The notes under the pieces were generated by a model. It was given only the letters and a program-made list of their open reading frames with translations, made no database searches and was not told the origin of the DNA. Positions 26,808 through 34,852 of a stretch of DNA of 34,852 nt are shown here, piece after piece; the first letter of the stretch is position 1, and each line of letters starts with the position of its first letter. The stretch is taken from assembly GCA_021786195.1 (NCBI GenBank), contig JAJYNS010000001.1:1-34852 (forward strand). The letters run 5' to 3'. Made by a program: the position numbers and the translations under genes. This stretch comes from Actinomycetes bacterium. GTDB lineage: Bacteria > Actinomycetota > Acidimicrobiia > Acidimicrobiales > Bog-793.

Positions 26808-27826
26808 GCGCCTCGCCACGCCGCCGCGCGCGCATCGGGCTCGTCGGCCTCGGCCGCATGGGCCGGGTCCACGCGGCCTCCCTGGCCGAGCGCTGCCCGT
26901 CTGCGGAGCTCGTGGGCGTCGTAGACGAACGCGCCGACCTCGCCCGACGGCTCGCGGACGAGCTCGGAGTCGAGCACTTCAGAAGCGTGGAGGACCTCCT
27001 CGGGTGCCCGGGGCTCGACGGGGTCGTCCTCGCCACGCCGACCGCCTCCCACGCGCCGCTCGCGATCGCGGCCGCTCGCGCGGGCAGGCACGTCTTCACC
27101 GAGAAGCCGATCTCGCTCGAGCGGGAGGCGACCGTGGCAGCGATCGAGGCGGCCGCCGGCGCCGGCGTCGTGCTCCAGGTGGGCTTCCACCGCCGTTTCG
27201 ACCCGGACTTCGTCGCGGCTGCCGAACGCGTCCGCTCCGGCGAGCTCGGCGACGTCTACCTCTTCCGCGCCTCGCTTCGCGACATGACCCCGCCGAGGCC
27301 GGAGTTCCTGTCCGGATCGGGCGGGTTCTTCCTCGACATGTCCATCCACGACCTCGACGCGGCGCGCTGGCTGGTGGGGGAGGTCGATGAGGTCGCCGCC
27401 TACGGCGCGTCCCTGTCAGACCCCGCCTTCGGCGAGCTCGGGGACTTCGACAACGCGATCGTCGTGCTCCGCTTCGCCTCCGGTGCGCTCGGCGTGATCG
27501 ACAACTCGCGCTGCGCCGGCTACGGCTACGAGTGCTCGCTGGAGCTGCTCGGCAGCCGGGCGACGGTGCGCGTCGTCAACCCCTGGCGTCACGGCTACGA
27601 GTGGCGCGAGCCCGGCGCGGCGAGCCACCCCCTCGTCGAGACCTTCGAGGAGCGCTACCCGGTCGCCTACGCCGCCGAGCTCGAGGGCTTCGCGCGCTCG
27701 ATCCTCGACGGTTCGCCGCCGAGGGCGGCGGGTGCGGACGGGCTCGCCGCGTTCGACCTCGCCCGAGCGGCCGGCGAGTCCTGCCGCCTGGGCCGCCCCG
27801 TGCGGGTAGCGGCGGTCGCCGGTTGA
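26804..27826 (+). CDS. iolG: Gfo/Idh/MocA dehydrogenase, inositol 2-dehydrogenase-like
   Basis: A 340-residue NAD-dependent oxidoreductase starting at GTG 26804 within the ATPase stop. GLVGLGRMGRVH (12-23) is the Rossmann loop. EKPIS (Lys101) and LDMSIHDLDAARWL (Asp178, His182) reproduce the Lys/Asp/His set of IolG. It probably oxidises myo-inositol (or scyllo-/chiro-inositol) to the inosose. Co-transcription with the sugar transporter fits use of an imported cyclitol. A second paralogue lies 1 kb on, and which one is the main myo-inositol enzyme is open. The gene symbol is by family and context. Confidence 0.85.
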   Translation: MSASPRRRARIGLVGLGRMGRVHAASLAERCPSAELVGVVDERADLARRLADELGVEHFRSVEDLLGCPGLDGVVLATPTASHAPLAIAAARAGRHVFTEKPISLEREATVAAIEAAAGAGVVLQVGFHRRFDPDFVAAAERVRSGELGDVYLFRASLRDMTPPRPEFLSGSGGFFLDMSIHDLDAARWLVGEVDEVAAYGASLSDPAFGELGDFDNAIVVLRFASGALGVIDNSRCAGYGYECSLELLGSRATVRVVNPWRHGYEWREPGAASHPLVETFEERYPVAYAAELEGFARSILDGSPPRAAGADGLAAFDLARAAGESCRLGRPVRVAAVAG

Positions 27827-27926
27827 TCGGGGCGGGGGGAGGGGGAAAGCCGGCAGCGCCCGCCGTCTTGCCGCCGGCCGCGGCATCGACGGCAACTGTC
27901 AGGACACCCAAGGGAAGGAGCACGAG

Positions 27927-28841
27927 ATGACGACTGCGCCAGCCGGGGGGGTGCTCGACCGTCTGGCCGGGGCGCCGATCTCCTGGGGCGTGTGCGAGGT
28001 GCCCGGATGGGGGACCATGCTCCCAAGAGAGCGGGTCCTCAAAGAGATGCGAGACCTCGGGCTGCGAGCGAGCGAGCTCGGCGCCCTCGGCTACCTCGGT
28101 GACGAGCCGGAGGCGATCGCCGCCGTCCTCGCCCGCCACCGGTTGAGCGCCGTCGGCGGGTTCGTGCCCCTCGTCCTTCACGACCCCGCGAGCCGCGCCG
28201 GGGCGCTCTCGGCGGCCGAGCGGGCGGCGCGCCTCATCGCCGGTGCGGGCGGCAGCTACTTCGTGACCGCGGCTGTCGTGGACGCCGGATGGTCGACCCC
28301 CTTCGAGCTCGACGAGCGGGGGTGGGAGGAGCTCGAGCACGGGCTCTTAGAGGTCGAGGGCGTCTGTGCCGACCACGGGCTCGTCCAGGTGCTCCACGCG
28401 CACGTCGGCACCCTCATCGAGCGGGCGGCGCACATAGAGCGGCTCGTCGAGCGCAGCGAGGTGCGCTTCTGCCTCGACACCGGCCACTTCGCGATCGGCG
28501 GGGCGGACCCGGTCGCCTTCGCCGCCGAGCACTCGGCGCGCGTCGGCCTGGTCCACCTGAAAGACGTGGACCTCTCCCTCGCGCCCGAGGTGATCTCCCA
28601 CGAGCGCAGCCTGCTCGACGCCACGCAGGCCGGTCTGTTCCGGGCGCTCGGGCGCGGCTCGGTCGACGTCGGCGGCGTCGTCCGGGGCCTCGAGTCGGCC
28701 GGCTACGCCGGCTGGTACGTCCTGGAGCAGGACACGACGATCCCGGAGGCCGAGGCCGCCTCGGCGGACCCCGCGGCCGAGGTGAGGGTGAGCATCGACT
28801 ACCTCGCGCGCCTGGCGCCGGGTACCGGACGGATCCGGTGA
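27927..28841 (+). CDS. iolE: Inosose dehydratase-like TIM-barrel protein
   Basis: A 304-residue xylose-isomerase-like TIM-barrel protein with a good GGGAAGGAG site before ATG 27927. The opening APISWGVCEVPGWG (16-29) is typical of IolE relatives. Metal-site residues are seen in VLHAHVGT, FCLDTGHFAIGG (Asp184, His187), VHLKDVD (His210, Asp213) and YVLEQD. It dehydrates 2-keto-myo-inositol to the dione cleaved by IolD. It lies between the two iolG-like genes with a 100-bp gap before it and a GTGA overlap after. IolH/IolI-type isomerase roles are the alternative. Confidence 0.85.
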   Translation: MTTAPAGGVLDRLAGAPISWGVCEVPGWGTMLPRERVLKEMRDLGLRASELGALGYLGDEPEAIAAVLARHRLSAVGGFVPLVLHDPASRAGALSAAERAARLIAGAGGSYFVTAAVVDAGWSTPFELDERGWEELEHGLLEVEGVCADHGLVQVLHAHVGTLIERAAHIERLVERSEVRFCLDTGHFAIGGADPVAFAAEHSARVGLVHLKDVDLSLAPEVISHERSLLDATQAGLFRALGRGSVDVGGVVRGLESAGYAGWYVLEQDTTIPEAEAASADPAAEVRVSIDYLARLAPGTGRIR

Positions 28842-29869
28842 ACGCGCCTGGGCCCCCCCGGCCTATCGGTATCGCCGTGCTCGGCGCCGGCAGGATCGGC
28901 CGGCTGCACGCCGAGCTCGTCGCCCGACGGGTGCCCGGCACCCGCCTCGTCGGCGTCGCCGACCTCGTCGCCGGCCTCGCGGCCAAGGTCGCCGTCCCCC
29001 TCGGCGCGCGGGCGGCGTCGCCGGAGGAGCTGCTCTCGGACGACGAGGTCGACGCGGTGGCGGTCTGCTCCTCGACCGACACCCACGTGGCGCTCGTCGT
29101 CGAGGCGGCAAGAGCGGGCAAGGCGGTCTTCTGCGAGAAACCCATCGCCCACGACCTTCCCGGCGTCGACCGCGCGCTCGACGCCGTCCGGTCTGCCGGC
29201 GTCTCGCTGATGGTGGGCTTCAACCGTCGCTTCGACCCGGCCCACGCCGCGGTGCGCGCCGCCGTTGCAGACGGCGAGGTCGGCTCGCCGCACCTCGTGC
29301 GCATCACGAGCCGCGACCCCGAGCCGCCCCCCGCCTCCTACGCCCTGGCATCTGGCGGCATCTTCCTCGACATGATGATCCACGACTTCGACATGGCCCG
29401 ATTCGTCACCGGGAGCGAGGTCTCGGAGGTCACCGCAGTCGGTGCCGTGAGGATCGTGCCGGAGCTCGCCGAGGTCGGCGACGTCGACACGGCGATCGTC
29501 ACGCTCCGCCATGCGGACGGATGCATCACCGCCATAGACAACTCGAGACGCGCCGTCTACGGCTACGACCAGCGCGTCGAGGTGCTCGGCGAGCGGGGGC
29601 TCGCCGCCTCGGAGAACCCTCACGAGCACAGCGCGCTCAGGCGGGACGCCGCCGGCACCCGCCTGGCCCCGCTCCCGTACTTCTTCCTCGAGCGCTACGC
29701 CACCTCCTACGCCCGGCAGTGGGACGCCTTCGCCGAGTCCCTGCGCTCGGGCGCCGAGCCGCCCACTACGGGCGGGGACGGCCGGGCCGCCCTCGTGATC
29801 GCGCTCGCCGCCCGCCGGTCGCTCCTCGAGCACCGGACGGTGGCCACCTCGGAGATCGAGGCGCGCTAG
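28838..29869 (+). CDS. Second Gfo/Idh/MocA dehydrogenase, IolG-like
   Basis: A 343-residue protein starting at GTG 28838 in the iolE stop. The Rossmann loop is AVLGAGRIGRLH (13-24); EKPIAHD (Lys101) and GGIFLDMMIHDFDMARFV (Asp178, His182) complete the catalytic set. VGFNRRFDP and NSRRAVYGYDQRVEVLG are typical of IolG. The catalytic residues fall at the same numbers as in the first paralogue, so both are complete enzymes of one subfamily. One may act on myo-inositol and the other on scyllo- or D-chiro-inositol. It is the last gene of the operon and converges on the GH3 gene with a 23-bp gap. Confidence 0.85.
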   Translation: MNAPGPPRPIGIAVLGAGRIGRLHAELVARRVPGTRLVGVADLVAGLAAKVAVPLGARAASPEELLSDDEVDAVAVCSSTDTHVALVVEAARAGKAVFCEKPIAHDLPGVDRALDAVRSAGVSLMVGFNRRFDPAHAAVRAAVADGEVGSPHLVRITSRDPEPPPASYALASGGIFLDMMIHDFDMARFVTGSEVSEVTAVGAVRIVPELAEVGDVDTAIVTLRHADGCITAIDNSRRAVYGYDQRVEVLGERGLAASENPHEHSALRRDAAGTRLAPLPYFFLERYATSYARQWDAFAESLRSGAEPPTTGGDGRAALVIALAARRSLLEHRTVATSEIEAR

Positions 29870-29892
29870 GCCCGGGCGCGGCGTCCCGCCGC

Positions 29893-32103
29893 TCAGGCGA
29901 GCGGCGCCCCCGGGTCGAGCGGCTCGTGGCCGCCTTCGACCTCGACGGCCACTCGATGGGCGATGTCGACCGAGGACCGCCCGACGCACAGCTCGTAGCG
30001 GCCCGGCTCGACGTACCAGCCGGCGCGGGCCCGGTGCGCGCCGGCCCGAGTGCCCGGGTAGGGCTCCCGCAGCCTCGCCGAGAGCGAGGGCCAGTCCTTG
30101 TCCTCCGGCTCGAAGGTCGCGAAGGCGCGCTCGGTGAGCTCGAGGACGACCACGGCCGTCTCGCCGGGCTCGAGCCAGACCTTCTCGAAGGCGCGCAGCT
30201 CCTTCGGCGGCCGGTAGGCGAACCCCGGCACCGCCCGCCCGCCGGTTGGAGGTGCGACATAGCACTGGACGACCTCGGCGCCTCGACGTCCTCCGGTGTT
30301 CTCCACCGGCACCTCGACACGCAGGCGCCCGCCGCGGGGGAGCCTGCCGGGGCTGACCTTCGGCTCGCCGATCTCGAAGCTCGTGTAGGACAGGCCGTGG
30401 CCGAAGGGGAACGCGACCGGGAGCCGCCTGGCCTCGTACCAGCGGTAGCCGACGAGCAGGCCCTCGCCGTAGTGCACCCGGCTCGCCCCCCCGTAGAAGC
30501 TCGCGAAGGCGGGGGAGTGCTCGAGCCGGCGGGGGAGCGTCGTCGGCAGCCTCCCGCCGGGCTCCGAGTCGCCCAGGAGGACGTCGACGATCGCGCCAGG
30601 CGCCTCCTGGCCCCCGAAGAAGCTCTGCAGGAGCGCGTCCACCCGGCCGGCCCAGCCCATCGTCACCGGCGCGCCGGAGGCGACGACGACGACCGAGCGA
30701 CGGGCCTCGGCCGCGACCCGCTCGACGAGCTCGTCCTGGAGGCCCGGGAGGTCCATCGAGTCCCGGTCGTAGCCCTCCGACTCGACCTGTTCGTCGGTGC
30801 CGACCACGAGGACCGCGACGTCGGCGGCGCGCGCGGCGGCGACGGCCCGGTCGATCCCCGCCCGGTCGGCCGCGGGCTCGAGGGTCACCTCGACACCTGT
30901 GCCGAGGCGCCGACTCAGCTCGTCCGCGAGCGACTGGCGGTAGTGCAGACGGACCTTCGCCGAGCCGCCGCCCATGACCCCGGGGTGCTCGGCGCGAGGG
31001 CCGAGCAGGGCGACGCGGGAGAGCGAGGCCGCATCGAGGGGAAGCACGCCGTCGTTGGCGAGCAGCACCAGCGAGTCGGCGGCCGCGCGGCGGAGAAAGG
31101 CGCGGTCCTCGGCCCGGTCGACGGGGTGCTCGCCGGCCGGCCCCTCGGCGGCAGGGCTCGCCTCGAGCCTGGCCCCACCCTCAGCAGGCTTGGCCTCCTC
31201 CTCGCCGGGAGCTGCCGGCATGCCTGCCGGGCCGAGGTCCCCGCCGCGCCCGAGCGCCTCGATCAGCTGGAGCAGCCGCCGGACCTTGGCGTCGAGGTCC
31301 TCCTCGGCCACCCTGCCGTCCTTGACGGCCTCGGCGAGCGCCGAGCCGAAGGACCGGGCCGGGCCGGGCATCTCCAGGTCGAGCCCGGCCCGGCCCGAGG
31401 CGACGGTGTCGCACAGGGCCCACCAGTCGCTCATGACGAGACCCTCGAAGCCCCATTCGCGGCGGAGCAGGCCCTCGAGGAGCTCCGACCGATCGCTGGC
31501 GTGGCGCCCGTTGAGCCGGTTGTAGCTCGTCATCACGCAGCGGACTCCGCCTCTGCGCACGGCGTGCTCGAAAGGCAGCAGGTAGAGCTCGCGAAGCGTC
31601 CGCTCGTCGACCTCCGACGAGCACGTGAGCCGCTCGTGCTCGACCTCGTTCGCGACGAGGTGCTTCGCCGTCGCCGCCAGGCCCTCGCCCTGCACGCCTC
31701 GCACGTAGGCCACGCCGAGCTCCGCAGCGAGCAGGGGGTCCTCCGAGAAGGCCTCGAAGCTCCTTCCCCACAACGGGTGCCGGTGCAGGTTCAGCGTCGG
31801 CGCGAGGAGGACGTCCGCCCCTTTGTCCTTCGCCTGGCGGGCGACGACCGCGCTCGCCTTCTTGACGAGGTCCCGGTCCCAGGTCGCCCCGAGCGCGGAG
31901 CCGCAGGGGATGCAGACGGAGGGCGTCACGCTCTCGTGGTCGACCGTCGCCCCCCGCGCCCCGGCCGGGCCGTCGGACAGCACGAGCGAGGGCACGCCGA
32001 GGCGGGGGAGAGGGACCGTTCGCCAAAGGTCCAGGCCGGCGGTGAGCGAGGACTTCTCCTCGAGGGTCATCTCGGCGAGGACCTTGTCGGGGTCGAAAGG
32101 CAT
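29893..32103 (-). CDS. Glycoside hydrolase family 3 beta-glucosidase
   Basis: A 736-residue protein with no signal peptide, so cytoplasmic. It has the GH3 two-domain core: RTVPLPRLGVPSLVLSDGPAGAR at the start, LAPTLNLHRHPLWGRSFEAFSEDP, AKHLVANE (Lys147-His148) and the nucleophile Asp226 in GLVMSDWWA. The second domain contains LLANDGVLPLD and VVVASGAPVTM; the C-terminal fibronectin-III-like domain includes FPFGHGLSYTSFE. A Glu/Ala/Pro-rich insertion (PAAPGEEEAKPAEGG) links the first two domains. ATG 32103 has GGAAGGAGC before it; the ORF reaches 32160 but that is leader. It cleaves beta-glucosides; a link to inositol glycosides is speculative. Confidence 0.92.
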   Translation of the reverse strand: MPFDPDKVLAEMTLEEKSSLTAGLDLWRTVPLPRLGVPSLVLSDGPAGARGATVDHESVTPSVCIPCGSALGATWDRDLVKKASAVVARQAKDKGADVLLAPTLNLHRHPLWGRSFEAFSEDPLLAAELGVAYVRGVQGEGLAATAKHLVANEVEHERLTCSSEVDERTLRELYLLPFEHAVRRGGVRCVMTSYNRLNGRHASDRSELLEGLLRREWGFEGLVMSDWWALCDTVASGRAGLDLEMPGPARSFGSALAEAVKDGRVAEEDLDAKVRRLLQLIEALGRGGDLGPAGMPAAPGEEEAKPAEGGARLEASPAAEGPAGEHPVDRAEDRAFLRRAAADSLVLLANDGVLPLDAASLSRVALLGPRAEHPGVMGGGSAKVRLHYRQSLADELSRRLGTGVEVTLEPAADRAGIDRAVAAARAADVAVLVVGTDEQVESEGYDRDSMDLPGLQDELVERVAAEARRSVVVVASGAPVTMGWAGRVDALLQSFFGGQEAPGAIVDVLLGDSEPGGRLPTTLPRRLEHSPAFASFYGGASRVHYGEGLLVGYRWYEARRLPVAFPFGHGLSYTSFEIGEPKVSPGRLPRGGRLRVEVPVENTGGRRGAEVVQCYVAPPTGGRAVPGFAYRPPKELRAFEKVWLEPGETAVVVLELTERAFATFEPEDKDWPSLSARLREPYPGTRAGAHRARAGWYVEPGRYELCVGRSSVDIAHRVAVEVEGGHEPLDPGAPLA

Positions 32104-32221
32104 CGTGCTCCTTCCCAAAGCCGTGGCCGACACAGCGGGCACCTGCGCTCCGGTCGGCACCCGGCGACGAGCGGCACCGGGCGCGCCGGCGTCCAGGCGA
32201 GCGCGCAGCGTTCGGCACAGC

Positions 32222-32269
32222 TTCGCGCGCGAACAGCTTTGCGAGGCAAAAAGCGGAAAGCGCGCGCTT
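32222..32269. promoter_or_regulatory. Paired 12-bp palindromes upstream of the GH3 gene
   Basis: TTCGCGCGCGAA (32222-32233) and AAGCGCGCGCTT (32258-32269) are both perfect palindromes, flanking GCTTTGC-GAG-GCAAA. They lie 120-170 bp before the GH3 start and about 20 bp after the DsrE gene stop. They may be operators for the glucosidase or part of a terminator for the DsrE gene. Confidence 0.4.
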
Positions 32270-32290
32270 ACGTCAGGTCCGGGCGGCCGG

Positions 32291-32776
32291 TCAGATGAAC
32301 AGGTTGACGTTCGCCTCGTCCGCGTCGGCCAGGTAGCCGGCGGCTCCCGCGAGCTCCACCCCGTCGACGAGCTCCTCGCGCCGCAGCCCCATCACGTCCA
32401 TCGTCATCGTGCACGCGACGAGCCTCACGCCCTGCTCCTTGGCGATGCCGATCATCTCCTCGACGGTCGCGACCTTGTGGGCGGCCATGGCGCGCTTCAT
32501 CAGCCACGATCCGGCTCCCGCGAAGTTCATGCGGGACAGCTGCAAGCTCGCCGGCCCTCGCGGCATCATCAGCCCGAACAGCTTCTCGAGCGTGCTCTTC
32601 CCACTGACCTTCACCTTCTCCGGCCGGCGGAGCGCGTTGAGCCCCCAGAAGGTGAAGAACATCGTGACGTCGTCGCCCATCGCGGCGGCCGCGTTGGCGA
32701 TGACGAAGGCAGCGAGGACCTTGTCCATCTCGCCGCTGAACACGACCATCGTCTTCTTGGTCTTGGTGTCGGACAT
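32291..32776 (-). CDS. DsrE/DsrF-like family protein (DsrE2 type)
   Basis: A 161-residue protein from ATG 32776; the frame extends to 32926 but that part is Arg/Pro-rich leader. It starts KKTMVVFSGEMDKVLAAFVIANAAAAMGDDVTMFFTFWGLNAL, typical of the DsrE-like fold, and has the conserved Cys in LVACTMTMDVMG (Cys122), which could carry a persulfide. LFGLMMPRGP in the middle is also characteristic. Members take part in sulfur transfer or redox responses; the partner here is unknown. No TusA or rhodanese gene is adjacent. A DosR-like box lies about 180 bp upstream. Confidence 0.85.
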   Translation of the reverse strand: MSDTKTKKTMVVFSGEMDKVLAAFVIANAAAAMGDDVTMFFTFWGLNALRRPEKVKVSGKSTLEKLFGLMMPRGPASLQLSRMNFAGAGSWLMKRAMAAHKVATVEEMIGIAKEQGVRLVACTMTMDVMGLRREELVDGVELAGAAGYLADADEANVNLFI

Positions 32777-33097
32777 CGCCGTCAACTCGCCTTTCCGGCG
32801 AGCAGCTAGCGGTCGCCTGCCCCGCGAGCGCGGCGGTCGTCCGATCGTCGACGCCTCTCGTGGCGGCTCCTCCTGCCCGCCTCCCCTCGGCGGCCTGGCG
32901 GGTTCCAGGACCGCAGGGGTACCCAAGTCTGGGCGTCGGCAGGTCCCGGGCGACAGGGCCGAAAGTCCGCTCGTCGGCGACGGGCTCGGGGCATCGACAA
33001 TGCGAGCCGCAAGACGCTCCCGGCCCTTGGCGCACGGCCGGTCCCTGGCGAGGGCTCATCGGAGGACTCGCTTCGCGCGCCACGCCGCCTGCCACGC
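32777..33097. other. Intergenic region upstream of the DsrE gene
   Basis: About 320 bases between the tyrosine recombinase stop and the DsrE start, both on the minus strand. The frames here are high-GC shadows. The only marked site is the DosR-like box at 32955-32968. No clear hairpin terminator for the recombinase gene was found. Confidence 0.5.
32955..32968 (-). promoter_or_regulatory. DosR-box-like sequence
   Basis: On the minus strand it reads GGACTTTCGGCCCT; with the preceding base, 11 of 14 core positions match the mycobacterial DosR consensus GGGACTWWAGTCCC. It is about 180 bases before the DsrE ATG, somewhat far. A single site of this length can occur by chance in such GC-rich DNA. 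Confidence 0.3.
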
Positions 33098-34168
33098 TCA
33101 GCGCCCCCCGAGGAGCCGCCTCGCGGGGTTCGCTCGTGCCGCCTCGGCAGCGGTCAGCCCGGCCGCCCGCACGTAGACCTGGGTCGTGGCGAGGCTGCGG
33201 TGGCCGAGGAGCTCCTGCACCTCGACGACGTTCGCCCCTCCCTGCAACAGGAGCGTCGCGTAGGAGTGCCGGAGCGCGTGGGCAGCGGCCCCGTGGGGGA
33301 GGTGGACCGCCGCCTCGGCGGCCCACCGCCGCACCAGCCAGTCGAGCGCCGAGCGAGTGAGACGGCGACCGTCGCTCCGCACGAACAGTTGCTCGCCGTG
33401 CCCGTCTCTTCCCATCCTCGCCGAGCGCTCCTCGAGGTAGGCCCGCAGCGCCCCGACCGCCTCGCCCGGCAGGGGGACGGACCTCGGCCTGCCGCCCTTG
33501 CCGAGGACGGCGAGCACCGGGGGATCGGCGTCCAGACCCCGCAGGTCGGCGATCCTCAGGCCGACGAGCTCGCTCGCCCGGAGCCCCCCCATGACGAGGA
33601 GCGCGAAGACCGCCCGGTCGCGCGCAGGCCACGAGGAACGCGCCCTCGAGGGCAGCCGGCCGTCGACCGCGGCGCTGAGCCGCTCGAGGTCGGCCAGCGA
33701 AAGGGCGTGCGGCTGCCAGTCCGGCCGGCGGGGGCCGTCGATGCGCTCGATCGGGTTGGACGCGAGCACGCCCTGGCGAACGAGCCAGGAGCAGAAGCTT
33801 CGCCAGGTCGACAGGGCCCTGCGTACCGTCGTCGCGGCCCGCCCAGTGGCGAAGCGCCCGAAGGCGGCTGACAGGGCGTCCTCGTCGGAGAGCAGCTCGA
33901 CGGACACGCCGGCGAGCGCCGACAGGCTGCGCAGCACGATCTGCCGGTCGACGAGCTCGGCGTCGCTCCGGCCCTCGACGAGCTCCCCGGCACGCTCGAG
34001 CGCCTGGTCGCGCTCGGCGTCGTCCACAGGCACGAGCAGCTCGGCGAGCGCGGCGAGGTCCTGCCAACGCGCCTTGACGGTGTTCGCCGCGAGCTTCCGG
34101 ACGGCTTGGGCGTCAGCCCAGCGCAGCGCCAGGCTCTCGAGGCCCGGCCTGGCCTGGCCGGCCCTCAT
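33098..34168 (-). CDS. Tyrosine recombinase (XerC/XerD-like integrase)
   Basis: A 356-residue recombinase. The N-terminal SAM-like DNA-binding part (residues 10-145) contains TTVRRALSTWRSFCSWLVRQG. The catalytic domain is complete: GLRASELVGL (Arg197), VLGKGGRPRSVPL (Lys224), HALRHSYATLLLQGG (His297, Arg300), LLGHRSLATTQVYV (His323 and nucleophile Tyr332). ATG 34168 has GGGGGAG ahead; the open frame to 34474 reads into non-coding DNA. It is longer than typical XerC/D (about 300) because of extra sequence near residues 45-105. No phage or IS genes are near, and a dif-like site lies about 220 bp upstream, so chromosome-dimer resolution is possible. Confidence 0.9.
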   Translation of the reverse strand: MRAGQARPGLESLALRWADAQAVRKLAANTVKARWQDLAALAELLVPVDDAERDQALERAGELVEGRSDAELVDRQIVLRSLSALAGVSVELLSDEDALSAAFGRFATGRAATTVRRALSTWRSFCSWLVRQGVLASNPIERIDGPRRPDWQPHALSLADLERLSAAVDGRLPSRARSSWPARDRAVFALLVMGGLRASELVGLRIADLRGLDADPPVLAVLGKGGRPRSVPLPGEAVGALRAYLEERSARMGRDGHGEQLFVRSDGRRLTRSALDWLVRRWAAEAAVHLPHGAAAHALRHSYATLLLQGGANVVEVQELLGHRSLATTQVYVRAAGLTAAEAARANPARRLLGGR

Positions 34169-34681
34169 CGCCGACTCCCCCGGAACCGGCGAGCCTGCAC
34201 GTCCGTAAGGTATTGCGTCCCAGGCACCACAACAGGGATCTGGCGTTGTGTTGCGTCGCCACGAGCGCTCCCACGCACCGAGCCGGCCGGCTTGTCGACC
34301 TGTCCGGCTCCGGCGACCGCCCTGGAGCACGGATCGAGCGGGGCGGCGCTCGGCTGTAGGGGAAGCGGTTCCAGTCCTGTCGAAGTAACGTGCATAACCA
34401 TGATTATTCATGTCATACCGGCCCTGCGGGAAGCCGGCGCGCTCGCCGCCCGCGGCGAGCCAGGCATGCGCCACCTGCTCGTCGATGGGAAGCGGGTCGA
34501 GCGACTCGACCTTCGAGAGCGTCTCGAGCCTTCGCGCCCTGGCCGTCCGGCTGGCTGCCGCCGGGGCCTCGCGGAGACGACCGGGCTACAGTCTCGCTTC
34601 GCGTCTGCCGTTTGAGAGGTCTGGCTTGGCGCGTGCGCGCTCGACGCGTCCGGCCACCCGGAGCGTGAGGAGCCAGCTCAT
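34169..34681. other. Intergenic region between recombinase and secreted protein
   Basis: About 510 bases separating divergent genes. It contains a sharp AT-rich patch (34383-34416) with the dif-like site. Plus-strand frames (such as 34410-34694 or one beginning MIIHVIPALREAG at 34400) have no recognisable domain or ribosome site and overlap each other, so none is called. Confidence 0.5.
34387..34414. repeat. dif-like recombination site candidate
   Basis: The layout is 11-6-11: AACGTGCATAA, centre CCATGA, TTATTCATGTC. The inner arm ends (GCATAA and TTAT) match the bacterial dif core; the outer right arm matches poorly. A perfect inverted repeat CATGA-TTAT-TCATG (34399-34412) overlaps it, so it could instead be an operator. 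Confidence 0.35.
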
Positions 34682-34852
34682 ATGCACAAGGTGAACAAGC
34701 GCAGGTCCTGGCTGGCCGGGGCGGTCGCGCTCCTCGCCGGGAGCACGCTCGCCGTCGGGGCCTCGGCCGCCACGGCGGGCGCCGCCCGGCCGGCGGGGAC
34801 GGGCAAGGCGCTCAGCGGGACGATCAGCTACGGCAACCTGCCGAGCTCGAAC
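34682..34852 (+). CDS. Secreted protein, N-terminus only (cut by window end)
   Basis: 57 codons are visible from ATG 34682, with GAGGAG nine bases upstream. The start, MHKVNKRRSWLAGAVALLAG, continues into STLAVGASAATAGAA, a classical signal peptide with an Ala-X-Ala site. The mature start GKALSGTISYGNLPSSN resembles the first strand of ABC solute-binding proteins, but too little is visible to assign a function. Confidence 0.7.
   Translation, partial: MHKVNKRRSWLAGAVALLAGSTLAVGASAATAGAARPAGTGKALSGTISYGNLPSSN

Noticed and set aside
34410-34694. Plus-strand 94-residue frame before the last gene
   Set aside because: Ser/Arg-rich, overlaps the ribosome site of the secreted-protein gene, no domain.

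Overview
The window comes from a high-GC bacterium, most likely an actinobacterium. The signs are strong G/C preference at third codon positions, many GTG/TTG starts, 4-bp stop/start overlaps between genes, and an actinobacterial-style inositol cluster. No rRNA, tRNA, CRISPR array or transposase gene was seen. No genus can be named from the sequence alone. The first ~6 kb looks less GC-rich by eye than the rest and carries a different kind of content, so it may be an acquired island.

Region 1 (1-5.7 kb) is an accessory, probably biosynthetic locus. It holds an ATP-grasp ligase (cut by the window edge), a membrane-anchored or secreted papain-fold protein, an Sfp-type phosphopantetheinyl transferase, a stand-alone adenylation enzyme, its carrier protein, a 66-residue Thr/Lys-rich peptide and a PIG-L/LmbE-type protein that lacks the usual catalytic Asp. 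Four of these genes lie head to tail on the minus strand, two pairs with stop/start overlaps. Together they could activate an acid, hold it on a carrier and join it to an amine. The product is unknown. This is the best candidate for an undescribed system.

Region 2 (6.2-9.2 kb, minus strand) is an export module: a small secreted protein, an S26B (SipW-like) signal peptidase fused to a DUF5305-like domain, and an Ig-like secreted protein whose 3' part appears frameshifted. It resembles the SipW/TasA logic of extracellular fibres.

Region 3 (9.6-29.9 kb) is a nearly self-contained myo-inositol regulon. The minus-strand operon iolC-aldolase-iolB-iolD-iolA diverges from a PotABCD/Ugp-type ABC transporter, which is followed by a glycerophosphodiesterase and an inositol-monophosphatase-family gene. 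A GntR/HutC regulator with a second glycerophosphodiesterase then diverges from a ribose-type ABC transporter, an iolG-like dehydrogenase, an iolE-like dehydratase and a second iolG-like dehydrogenase. Every step from inositol to malonate semialdehyde and acetyl-CoA has a candidate. A conserved 37-bp element (27 identities, no gaps) precedes both transporter operons and probably is the GntR operator. The layout suggests import and hydrolysis of glycerophosphoinositol-like phosphodiesters as well as free inositol.

Region 4 (29.9-34.9 kb) holds a GH3 beta-glucosidase, a DsrE-family protein with a DosR-box-like sequence upstream, a complete tyrosine recombinase with a dif-like AT-rich 28-mer upstream, and the start of a secreted protein cut by the window end.
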